Below, one piece after another: positions 25,214 through 32,146 of a stretch of DNA of 64,000 nucleotides. Position 1 is the first letter of the stretch; every line of letters starts with the position of its first letter. The notes below the pieces were generated by a model. The model ran no database searches and had not been told where the DNA came from. It saw only the letters and a program-made list of their open reading frames with translations. The stretch comes from JAGDMJ01 sp963809695 (GTDB taxonomy: Bacteria; Bacteroidota; Ignavibacteria; UBA10030; UBA6906): contig CAWEKI010000007.1 of the NCBI GenBank assembly GCA_963809695.1, positions 310,001 through 374,000 of the forward strand, in the 5' to 3' direction. A program made the translations under genes and the position numbers.

Positions 25214-25244
25214 TGTCAACCGATTGGTCACTCAGTCTGTCTAA
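25214..25244 (+). promoter_or_regulatory. ECF-type promoter of sigma operon 1
   Basis: TGTCAACCG (25214-25222), 16 bases, GTCTAA (25239-25244), located 30 bases before the sigma gene start. The AAC-containing -35 and GTCTAA -10 are the usual ECF sigma elements. The same nine-base -35, spacing and -10 occur at 32090-32120, and a close variant at 28038-28068. This suggests that the sigma factor controls its own operon. Confidence 0.75.
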
Positions 25245-25274
25245 TCCACAAAGCTCACGCATCGAGGTTTGCGC

Positions 25275-25829
25275 ATGCCGGCTGCTGACGAGCAGCAACT
25301 GATAACCGACGCGAAAAGCGGCAGCCGCGAGGCATTTCGCTGCCTCGTCGAGCGATACATGAGGCAGGCGTACACCATTGCTTATGGCTTCGTCAACGAT
25401 CATCATGGCGCCGAAGAAATTGCGCAAGATGCTTTTGTCAGGGTCTACGAGTCTCTTGCCACGTTCCGCGGTGAAGCGGCATTCAGTACATGGCTCTACC
25501 GGATCGTGACAAATCTTTCGTTGAACCGACTATACCAGATGAAGCACCGGAGGGAAGAACAACTTGACGGAACGCACGAGGATATGATTGGCGAAACAAC
25601 ATTGGACGTTTCACAGGACATCGATGTTGCCGGGCATATCGAGCGCGCCCTGCACGAGCTGCCGACCCTCCAAAGGGCAGTCGTGATGCTCCGTCATATG
25701 AATGGCTTGTCGACCCGCGAAGTGAGTCAGATTCTGCATTGTTCGGAAGGGACGGTGAAGACCCACCTGTTCAGAGGATTGGAAAAAATGAGGCAGAAGT
25801 TGCAATTCCTGAGAGCGGAGGGAATCTGA
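25275..25829 (+). CDS. ECF-type RNA polymerase sigma factor 1
   Basis: A 184-residue group-4 sigma factor. ATG 25275 is preceded by GAGG seven bases upstream; an in-frame TTG two codons earlier is less likely. Region 2 runs from about 15 to 90 (QDAFVRVYESLATFRGEAAFSTWLYRIVTNLSLN). Region 4 is at about 125-178 (LPTLQRAVVMLRHMNGLSTREVSQILHCSEGTVKTHLFRGLEKM). It should direct transcription from the CAACC-N17-GTCTAA promoters, one of which lies directly upstream. The next gene encodes a zinc-finger anti-sigma factor. Together with the similar pair at 28096/28665 it is part of a duplicated module. Confidence 0.94.
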   Translation: MPAADEQQLITDAKSGSREAFRCLVERYMRQAYTIAYGFVNDHHGAEEIAQDAFVRVYESLATFRGEAAFSTWLYRIVTNLSLNRLYQMKHRREEQLDGTHEDMIGETTLDVSQDIDVAGHIERALHELPTLQRAVVMLRHMNGLSTREVSQILHCSEGTVKTHLFRGLEKMRQKLQFLRAEGI

Positions 25830-26740
25830 GCAGGCACAAGGACATACAACTGTCGCTCTACGACTACCTGGATGGAACACTGGACGAAGAACAGCGCGCA
25901 GCGGTCGAAGAACATCTTCACTCCTGCAGCACCTGTGCCGGAGACCTTTCCAGGATGCAGGAAGCTCTTGCTCTTGCCACCCGAGCGGACCGGCCTGCCA
26001 GCGATGCGCGGTCCAAGGAGTTCTGGGCAGCGTTTGCCACGGCGGTCGAGGGGCGGATCTCACGGAGCAGGCAGAAGAAGACGCTCCTGGCGGATGTATG
26101 GGATCTTGTTCACTCATATTTCTTCTTCCGTCGGGGATCGTTTGCGCTCGCCGGAATGGCTGCGGCAATGATCCTGCTGGCCATCGTGCTCGTGAACCGG
26201 CCGAACCCTCCCCGGGAGGTGGTGTTCGTTGACAGTTCTAAGAGCAAATCAATCCCCCTTGAGCCCCGCAACGGAATCGCGCTGAGAGCGGACGAGGAAA
26301 GGCCCGGCCAGTCAGATGACGTGTCGCAGCCAAACTACACCGCTTCGCCCCAGGAGCTGCCGCTGCGTGTGCGCTACGCTGACAATAGAATGAGCCAGTA
26401 CCTCCGGAAATCGAAAATACTTCTGATCGGCATCGCGAACCTGAAGACGGATGAAGGACAACCCGTGGATCTCAGCGTCGAGCAGCGTACATCCCGGGAG
26501 CTGGTCCGGGAAGCGCGCTACCTCAAACAGCGCCCGCTCAATCCGAGAGTGGACCAGCTTGTGGATGAAATGAGCCGCATTCTGATCGAGCTTGCGAACG
26601 TCACCAAGGACAAGCAGGTCCCAAACATGGAAATCATACGGAGCGGCATTCACCAGGAAAATTTACTTTTCAAAATCCGCATGGCGGAAGCAGTATATGA
26701 TTCCGCGCACCTTGTTTACGCGAAAGGACAACAGCAATGA
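25826..26740 (+). CDS. Membrane-bound zinc-finger anti-sigma factor 1 (likely CTG start)
   Basis: About 304 residues. The N-terminal anti-sigma zinc finger has the ZAS motif H30-x3-C34-x2-C37 (EEHLHSCSTC). One membrane helix follows at about 112-133 (FALAGMAAAMILLAIVLV), then a 170-residue extracytoplasmic region with charged helices. It should hold sigma factor 1 at the membrane until released by a signal. The start is unusual: no ATG, GTG or TTG fits near the sigma stop. CTG at 25826 overlaps the sigma TGA (CTGA), with GGAGGG (25816-25821) four bases before it. A TTG at 25739 would add 29 residues that read the sigma region-4 codons out of frame. The next gene overlaps by four bases. Confidence 0.85.
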   Translation: MSRHKDIQLSLYDYLDGTLDEEQRAAVEEHLHSCSTCAGDLSRMQEALALATRADRPASDARSKEFWAAFATAVEGRISRSRQKKTLLADVWDLVHSYFFFRRGSFALAGMAAAMILLAIVLVNRPNPPREVVFVDSSKSKSIPLEPRNGIALRADEERPGQSDDVSQPNYTASPQELPLRVRYADNRMSQYLRKSKILLIGIANLKTDEGQPVDLSVEQRTSRELVREARYLKQRPLNPRVDQLVDEMSRILIELANVTKDKQVPNMEIIRSGIHQENLLFKIRMAEAVYDSAHLVYAKGQQQ

Positions 26741-27852
26741 ACCGCACAATTCTGGGCATGTTCCTCTCTCTCCTGTTGCTCTCCACGGCTTCCGGGTACG
26801 GCCAGGCCCTGGCTCTTGAATCCGCCGCTCCGGCGGCCTCCGTTGTCTGGATCGACGAGCCGGGCGACCAGGAAGGTCCCGACCATGGCGTCTACAAGAA
26901 AGGCTATGACCTGGTGCTTGACGAGAAATGGGATGCCGCGCGCAAGCAATTCGCCGAGCTGCTGGAGAAATACCCAAAGAGCGACTATGCCGACGATGCG
27001 CGTTACTGGTCGGCATACGCTCTCATGCACACCGACCTCAAGAAAGCGCTGACGACCTACAGAGAATTTACGAACAAGTACCCCAAGAGTTCCTACTATG
27101 ACGATGCTGTGGCCGATATGGCGAACATTGAAGCACAACTGGAGATCGCCACAGCAGTAAGAGCAGCTCGCGGCAACAAGACAAGCGGTTACGTGGGCGT
27201 GACTCCTGTTCCTCCCATCGCTCCGCAGATCTACACCATAGAGTCCAAGATGCATCATTTGAACCAGAGCATGCGTCGGATGAACAGGCGTCTCAGCTCG
27301 GGCTATGGGTATACGCCGGTACCGGTCATGATAGAAGAAAACAAGCTTGACGAAAAGACCCGCCTCAAGCTGGACGCTCTTCAGGCCATCGGCGAAAATA
27401 CCGAGGACGAAAAAGGATTCGCGACGTTGAAGCAAGTGGCGCAAGACGTGAAACAGCCGCTTGTCCTGCGCAAGGAAGCCCTGGGTCTGCTTTCTCAATT
27501 CAAGAACCAGGATGTTGATGCTCTGTACCTGGACCTTATCCGTAAAGACACAAGCGCGGAGATACAAGTCATCGCCATCGAGAACATCGGGGAATCAGGC
27601 CAGGACAAGAACAAGACCGTTCAAACGCTCGAACAACTCTATACCTCCTTACCTGCCCATCATGAAGATCAACGGGCCGCCGCACTCTACCGGATTGCCG
27701 ATATCGGAAACGAACAGGCGGTAGACTTCCTGAGCAAGGTGGCCAAGACCGACTCGGACTACGACCTGCGCAGCGATGCCGTGTATTACCTGGGGAACAT
27801 CGGGGGCGAGAAAGCGCGGGCGGTGCTCTATGATATACTCAAAGGAGAGTAG
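26737..27852 (+). CDS. Exported TPR / HEAT-repeat protein of sigma operon 1
   Basis: A 371-residue protein starting at ATG 26737 (ATGA overlap with the anti-sigma gene). The signal peptide MNRTILGMFLSLLLLSTASG precedes it. Residues about 50-130 hold tetratricopeptide-like repeats of the tol-pal/BamD type (KWDAARKQFAELLEKYPKSDYADDARYW and the related TTYREFTNKYPKSSYYDDAV). Residues about 205-370 form HEAT-like alpha-helical repeats (ALQAIGENTEDEKGF; AIENIGESGQDKNKTV; YRIADIGNEQAVDFLSKVA; VYYLGNIGGEKARAVLYDIL). Both are protein-protein binding scaffolds. Placed third in the operon, it is a candidate sensor or partner for the anti-sigma factor. A HEAT region is fused to the anti-sigma factor in the second operon, which supports a link. 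Confidence 0.85.
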   Translation: MNRTILGMFLSLLLLSTASGYGQALALESAAPAASVVWIDEPGDQEGPDHGVYKKGYDLVLDEKWDAARKQFAELLEKYPKSDYADDARYWSAYALMHTDLKKALTTYREFTNKYPKSSYYDDAVADMANIEAQLEIATAVRAARGNKTSGYVGVTPVPPIAPQIYTIESKMHHLNQSMRRMNRRLSSGYGYTPVPVMIEENKLDEKTRLKLDALQAIGENTEDEKGFATLKQVAQDVKQPLVLRKEALGLLSQFKNQDVDALYLDLIRKDTSAEIQVIAIENIGESGQDKNKTVQTLEQLYTSLPAHHEDQRAAALYRIADIGNEQAVDFLSKVAKTDSDYDLRSDAVYYLGNIGGEKARAVLYDILKGE

Positions 27853-27898
27853 TCAGCAGCCAGTTTCTATCTGTCTTGGTCTTTGGTAAAAACCCAGG

Positions 27899-27928
27899 GG
27901 GCGGATTGAGAGTCCGCCCTTTCCTTTT
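27899..27928 (+). terminator. Rho-independent terminator of sigma operon 1
   Basis: GGGCGGA (27899-27905), loop TTGAGAG, TCCGCCC (27913-27919), then TTTCCTTTT. It closes the sigma 1 - anti-sigma 1 - TPR/HEAT operon 47 bases after its last stop. Confidence 0.9.
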
Positions 27929-28037
27929 GGGCTTCAATACAGTCTGGAACCGCCTGAAAATCGGCCGGTAAGGAGGGTTTTCCCTGACTTCTGGATCCTC
28001 CTTACTTCTTCCTTCTTGCTTCTTGCTTCATATAGTG

Positions 28038-28068
28038 CTACAACCATTACACCCCCTTTCAAGTCTAA
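28038..28068 (+). promoter_or_regulatory. ECF-type promoter of sigma operon 2
   Basis: CTACAACCA (28038-28046), 16 bases, GTCTAA (28063-28068), located 27 bases before the sigma 2 start codon. The CAACC core, the spacing and the -10 are the same as in the promoters at 25214 and 32090. The preceding bases differ (CTA instead of TGT). Sigma factor 1, sigma factor 2 or both could use it. Confidence 0.65.
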
Positions 28069-28095
28069 TTCACTGATGATCATCAAGGCGACCGC

Positions 28096-28668
28096 ATGGA
28101 AGTGGATGATACCCAATTGATTCTGCGAGCCCAGCAGGGCGATGTCATGGCCTTTGAACAACTGGTCTTCCGCCACGACAGGAAGGTCCTATCGCTCGCG
28201 GCACAGTACGTCACCAGCGCCGACGATGCCAAGGACATCTACCAGGAGGTGTTCATCCGCGTCTACCGCGGATTGAAGAAATTCCGGTTCAAGAGCGAGT
28301 TTTCAACATGGCTTCACCGGGTCACGGTCAATGTCTGCCTTACACATCGGTCTCGGCAGAAACACCGGGCGCATGACGTGTCTCTTCATGAGAGCTCGGA
28401 CAGCGAGGACCCGCATGGGGTCCTCCAGCTGCAAGCGGAGGACGGCGCCACGGACCAGCAGGCACGCGATGCGGAAATCTCAGCGCACGTGCAGTCGGCC
28501 CTCGAGACCCTGTCGCCGAAACAGCGGATGGTGTTCACGCTTCGTCACATTGAGGGACAAAAGCTGAAAGAGATCGCCGAAATGATGAATTGCGCGGAAG
28601 GAACGGTAAAACGGTACCTGTTCAGCGCCACGCGGAAAATGAGGAACGAGCTTAGGGGAATATTATGA
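28096..28668 (+). CDS. ECF-type RNA polymerase sigma factor 2
   Basis: A 190-residue group-4 sigma factor. Region 2 lies at about 5-85 (DIYQEVFIRVYRGLKKFRFKSEFSTWLHRVTVNVCLTH). An acidic linker follows (ESSDSEDPHG). Region 4 is at about 135-185 (LETLSPKQRMVFTLRHIEGQKLKEIAEMMNCAEGTVKRYLFSATRKM). It is clearly related in layout to sigma 1, but the linker is longer. Its stop overlaps the ATG of a zinc-finger anti-sigma gene. An ECF-type promoter lies directly upstream, consistent with autoregulation or control by sigma 1. Confidence 0.94.
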   Translation: MEVDDTQLILRAQQGDVMAFEQLVFRHDRKVLSLAAQYVTSADDAKDIYQEVFIRVYRGLKKFRFKSEFSTWLHRVTVNVCLTHRSRQKHRAHDVSLHESSDSEDPHGVLQLQAEDGATDQQARDAEISAHVQSALETLSPKQRMVFTLRHIEGQKLKEIAEMMNCAEGTVKRYLFSATRKMRNELRGIL

Positions 28669-29642
28669 ACCACAAGACGATCCGCCAGCAGATGGAGCCT
28701 TACCGCCAGGATGAGCTTTCGCCGGAGCAGCGGACGGAGTTCGAACGGCACCTGCACGAATGCGCCGATTGCTCGGCGGAGCTGGAGCAATTGAGAAAAC
28801 TCGATGCCGCTGTCCGGATCCACCGGAGGCCGGTAGAAGTGGATGACCGCCTGTTGCAGGAGGCCCGGCAGCAACTCCGGGCGGCACTCCGCGCGGAGCG
28901 TGCCCGTCCTGGCCTGCTCGCCAGGGTTCGGGATTCCTTTGATTGGATGCCTGCCTGGAACTACAAAATTGCCCTGAGTAGTGCCGCAATGCTCGTCGGC
29001 GGCATCCTCGTTGGGAGGACGTTCCTCGCTCCCTCCTCCCCGGTCCTCTCGTCTCAACCCCGGGTCCAGCCGATCGCCGTGAGTGCCGGGACCCAGGGAG
29101 GGGAGCCGCGCATTATGAACCTGCAGTTCAACCACACAGCCTCCGGCAACGGTGAGGTGGACTTTACATTTGATGCCATCACGCCGGTGCACCTGAAGGG
29201 AAACATCAACGACGAAAAAATACAGGCGGTGCTCGCCCACGCACTTGTTACCGAACAGAATCCGGGGGTCAGGCTTCGTTCCGTCAATATGCTCGCGTCG
29301 CGGGTGGAACAGCTCACGCCTCCCGACCCGAAGGTGCAAGGGGCGCTGGTGTCAGCGTTGAAATCGGATGACAACCCCGCAGTGCGCCGCGAAGCGCTCC
29401 GCGTGCTCAAGGGTTTTCCCTTCGACAATCAGATCCGGGAAGCATTCTTGTACGTGCTGGTCCACGACAAGAATCCCGGCCTTCGCATTGCTGCCATAAA
29501 CAGTCTTGATTCGGCGCGCGTTCAGACCCGCGAGGCAGGTCCCGATCTGCTTGAGGTCCTGAAGGAAAAGATGCGTTCCGACAACAACAATTACGTCCGT
29601 ATTCGGGCCAAAGAAGTCCTGGAGGAGGCGACACAACAATGA
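28665..29642 (+). CDS. Anti-sigma factor 2 with fused HEAT-repeat domain
   Basis: A 325-residue membrane protein starting at ATG 28665 (ATGA overlap with sigma 2). The cytoplasmic zinc-binding anti-sigma domain has H29-x3-C33-x2-C36 (RHLHECADC). A single membrane helix follows at about 101-121 (IALSSAAMLVGGILVGRTFL) and then a linker. From about 175 onward come HEAT-like repeats (VLAHALVTEQNPGVRLRSVN; ALVSALKSDDNPAVRREALR; LYVLVHDKNPGLRIAAINSL; MRSDNNNYVRIRAKEVLEEA). It should sequester sigma 2 and sense a signal outside the cytoplasmic membrane through the HEAT region. In operon 1 the corresponding HEAT part is a separate protein. The stop overlaps the next start. Confidence 0.9.
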   Translation: MNHKTIRQQMEPYRQDELSPEQRTEFERHLHECADCSAELEQLRKLDAAVRIHRRPVEVDDRLLQEARQQLRAALRAERARPGLLARVRDSFDWMPAWNYKIALSSAAMLVGGILVGRTFLAPSSPVLSSQPRVQPIAVSAGTQGGEPRIMNLQFNHTASGNGEVDFTFDAITPVHLKGNINDEKIQAVLAHALVTEQNPGVRLRSVNMLASRVEQLTPPDPKVQGALVSALKSDDNPAVRREALRVLKGFPFDNQIREAFLYVLVHDKNPGLRIAAINSLDSARVQTREAGPDLLEVLKEKMRSDNNNYVRIRAKEVLEEATQQ

Positions 29643-30787
29643 ACCGCAGACTCAACAATTCCATGATGGTCATCGGAGCCGTCACCTGTATTCTTGGCAT
29701 GACAACCGCGGCATTTGGGCAGGCCAGAACCTTCCAGGTCTCCAAGGGTGGAACGCTTGAAGTGAAGCTCGACGGCGGCGACATTCTGGTCAGCACATCC
29801 GGCAAGAACGAGGTTTCCGTGCGTGGAGGAGCGGAGGACAATGAAAGCTCGAACTCCTTCAACGTCACACAGACGGGCACAACCATCCGGGTCACCAGCC
29901 GCGGCGACGACGGCAAAGACAGGGAAGCCAAAGTGAGAATCACCATACCCTCCCAATTCAACCTCCGTCTTGAGACGTCATATGGCGAGGTCGCAGTGGA
30001 TGGGAAGCTTGTCGGCCACGCCGAAGCGGAAACGGGAGCGGGCGACATCTCGCTTGATGATGTGGATGGCAACGTGGACCTCAGTACCTCCGGCGGTGAC
30101 GTTACGACCGGAGCAGTGAACGGCGATGGGACGGTCCGGACATCCGGCGGGAACATCGAAGTGAGGAGTACAACCGGGCGGCTGGACGTCAAGACCTCCG
30201 GCGGAGACATACGGATAGGTAATGTGGGGAAGACGCTTCGGGCGGGGACGTCCGGGGGGGATGTAACCATCGGCGATGTCGGCGGCGAGGCAAAGGTCGC
30301 CACCTCCGGCGGCAACATCCGGACCGGCAAGGTGAACGGCAAAGTGTCCCTGGCAACCTCAGGCGGAGACATTGAGCTGAATGGCGGGAACGGGACCATC
30401 AGTGCGGCCACGAGCGGCGGGAATGTGAACATCCGGAATGTGTCGGGCTCCGTTGACGCAAGCAGCTCCGGCGGCGATATCAACGCGGAACTGAGGCCAT
30501 CGGGCAAAGGCAGGAGCAGACTGACAACCGCAGCCGGCAACATCACGCTCTTCCTTCCGGAAGACGCGAAAGCTTCGATCGATGCGCGGATCCGGGTGCA
30601 AGGGTACTGGCGTGGACAGCATAAGGACTATACCATTCAATCGGATTTTACGGCGGACAAATCATCACAGAACGAGGAAGATCAGGAAATCTATGCGCAC
30701 TACACGCTGAACGGCGGCGGAGAACAGATCACCCTCGAGACCGTCAACTCGGATATCCAGATACGAAAACTCCGCAGCGGGAAGTAG
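29639..30787 (+). CDS. Exported DUF4097 beta-solenoid protein (SGG-repeat type)
   Basis: A 382-residue protein starting with ATGA overlap, with an N-terminal signal or anchor (MMVIGAVTCILGMTTAAFGQA). From about residue 125 to 285 a repeat of roughly 18-20 residues occurs eight or nine times, centred on T-S-G-G-D/N-I/V: STSGGDV, RTSGGNI, KTSGGDI, GTSGGDV, ATSGGNI, ATSGGDI, ATSGGNV, SSSGGDI. This is the DUF4097 (adhesin-like) right-handed beta-solenoid. The C-terminus ends in a second conserved element around LNGGGEQITLETVNSDIQI. DUF4097 genes often sit next to anti-sigma or PspC genes; their role is thought to be at the cell envelope but is not established. Two are in tandem here. Confidence 0.88.
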   Translation: MNRRLNNSMMVIGAVTCILGMTTAAFGQARTFQVSKGGTLEVKLDGGDILVSTSGKNEVSVRGGAEDNESSNSFNVTQTGTTIRVTSRGDDGKDREAKVRITIPSQFNLRLETSYGEVAVDGKLVGHAEAETGAGDISLDDVDGNVDLSTSGGDVTTGAVNGDGTVRTSGGNIEVRSTTGRLDVKTSGGDIRIGNVGKTLRAGTSGGDVTIGDVGGEAKVATSGGNIRTGKVNGKVSLATSGGDIELNGGNGTISAATSGGNVNIRNVSGSVDASSSGGDINAELRPSGKGRSRLTTAAGNITLFLPEDAKASIDARIRVQGYWRGQHKDYTIQSDFTADKSSQNEEDQEIYAHYTLNGGGEQITLETVNSDIQIRKLRSGK

Positions 30788-30832
30788 ATGCGCTTCGTCA
30801 GGCAGGTGTCGATCAATTCCTTAGGAGGTCAC

Positions 30833-31966
30833 ATGAAACGGTTGCTCTGCTTCGTTCTTCTGCTCCCTTTCTTCTCACTCATGTATTCGCAGGAGAATTC
30901 TGAGCGGGAGTTCAAAACCACCACGGGCAAAAAACTGGAGATGGATCTCAAGACTGGCGGGTCTATTCACATTACCGGGTGGGATCGCGACCTGGTCTCC
31001 GTCAAGGTCCACGGCATCGGCGACTCCCATCCCACACCGAACATCGACTTCGAAGAGCGCTCGTCGGGAGTGCGCATCACCTCCCGGTTCGCCACCTCGC
31101 TGCAAGGGAATTCACATTCCAACCTGCAGTTCGAGGTCCAGGTCCCGAAGAAATACGATTTGAACCTCGAATCCATGGGAGGGGATTTCACCATCCAGGG
31201 AGTCGAAGGAAGCATGGAAGGAAAGACCATGGGAGGCGAGCTGCAGCTTGAAGGATTGAAGGGCGATCTCGACCTGGTCACCATGGGAGGAGAGATCGCG
31301 TTGAAGAACTCCGACGTGAACGGCCGCGTCAAGACCATGGGAGGAACAGTGCTTGTCGATCACGTCTCGGGGAACGTCAAAGCAACGTCGCAAGGAGGAG
31401 ATGTCACACAGCGATATGTTTCCAGCGGCGCGGGCGACAAGCCGACCGGCGAGGTCCAAATCTCGAGCATGGGAGGAGACATTACTGTAGAAGAGGCGCC
31501 CGCAGGAGCGGACGTCCACACCATGGGAGGCGATGTCCACGTGCGATCGGCGACAGACCATGTCAAAGCGAAGACCATGGGTGGGGACATCGTGATCGAC
31601 GCCGTGGACGGCCGGGTCACGGCTACCACCATGGGAGGTGACGTTGAAGTCACCATGGTAGGCGACGCGTCTCGCGGCGACCGGGATGTCTCGCTTCAAT
31701 CCATGGGTGGAGATATCACGCTCACGGTGCCCCCCGCCCTTTCCATGGACGTGGTTATCACCCTCGCCTATACCAGGGACAGCAATCGCCATTACAAAAT
31801 CACCAGTGACTTTGATCTGAAGCGGGAAGAATCGAAGGAGTGGGACGATTCAAATGGGTCGCCACGGAAGTATATTTACGGAACAGGGTCAATCAACAGT
31901 GGCAAGAACAAAGTGAAGATACAGACAGTAAATGGCGACGTACGTTTGAAAAAGGGCATAAAATAG
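30833..31966 (+). CDS. Exported DUF4097 beta-solenoid protein (MGG-repeat type)
   Basis: A 377-residue paralogue of the preceding gene. ATG 30833 has an ideal AGGAGGT site three bases upstream (30823-30829), preferred over an ATG at 30788. The signal peptide is MKRLLCFVLLLPFFSLMYS. The solenoid repeat is T/S-M-G-G-D/E-x instead of T-S-G-G: SMGGDF, TMGGEL, TMGGEI, TMGGTV, SMGGDI, TMGGDV, TMGGDI, TMGGDV, SMGGDI, with one SQGGDV. The C-terminus (GSINSGKNKVKIQTVNGDVRLK) matches the end of its neighbour. It lies 45 bases after the first DUF4097 gene and closes sigma operon 2. The consistent S-to-M change suggests a differently packed solenoid core. Confidence 0.88.
   Translation: MKRLLCFVLLLPFFSLMYSQENSEREFKTTTGKKLEMDLKTGGSIHITGWDRDLVSVKVHGIGDSHPTPNIDFEERSSGVRITSRFATSLQGNSHSNLQFEVQVPKKYDLNLESMGGDFTIQGVEGSMEGKTMGGELQLEGLKGDLDLVTMGGEIALKNSDVNGRVKTMGGTVLVDHVSGNVKATSQGGDVTQRYVSSGAGDKPTGEVQISSMGGDITVEEAPAGADVHTMGGDVHVRSATDHVKAKTMGGDIVIDAVDGRVTATTMGGDVEVTMVGDASRGDRDVSLQSMGGDITLTVPPALSMDVVITLAYTRDSNRHYKITSDFDLKREESKEWDDSNGSPRKYIYGTGSINSGKNKVKIQTVNGDVRLKKGIK
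31165..31725 (+). repeat. In-gene degenerate tandem repeat encoding the MGG solenoid
   Basis: The nine-base word ACCATGGGA or a one-base variant recurs about every 45-80 bases across this part of the second DUF4097 gene, once per solenoid coil. It is a coding repeat with diverged spacers, not an array of identical units. Confidence 0.6.
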
Positions 31967-31992
31967 GATTCGGAGATCCGGGGACGAGAGGC

Positions 31993-32026
31993 TGGGGCCG
32001 GGGGGATTTGTAGAATTGAGGCCCCA
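31993..32026 (+). terminator. Hairpin after sigma operon 2
   Basis: TGGGGCC (31993-31999) pairs perfectly with GGCCCCA (32020-32026), 27 bases after the last stop of sigma operon 2. No T-run follows, so a role as transcript end or 3' stabiliser is tentative. Confidence 0.35.
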
Positions 32027-32089
32027 TCTCCTCTGCCGCCCTCCCCTCATTCCTCTTACCCGCTTTTCCGGCACCTGACACCGTGTACA

Positions 32090-32120
32090 TGTCAACCGCA
32101 CGCCTTTTCGCACTGTCTAA
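32090..32120 (+). promoter_or_regulatory. ECF-type promoter of the PDZ gene
   Basis: TGTCAACCG (32090-32098), 16 bases, GTCTAA (32115-32120), located 26 bases before the start of the PDZ protein gene. The -35 element, spacing and -10 element are the same as at 25214-25244, upstream of sigma factor 1. This makes the PDZ gene a likely member of that sigma factor's regulon. Confidence 0.75.
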
Positions 32121-32146
32121 CTCATGAACCTTGAGGAGACGATGCT

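Noticed and set aside
31165..31725. Regular short repeats that might be taken for a CRISPR or minisatellite
   Set aside because: The repeats are in frame, vary in spacing and encode the DUF4097 solenoid coils; there are no unique spacers of constant length and no cas genes.
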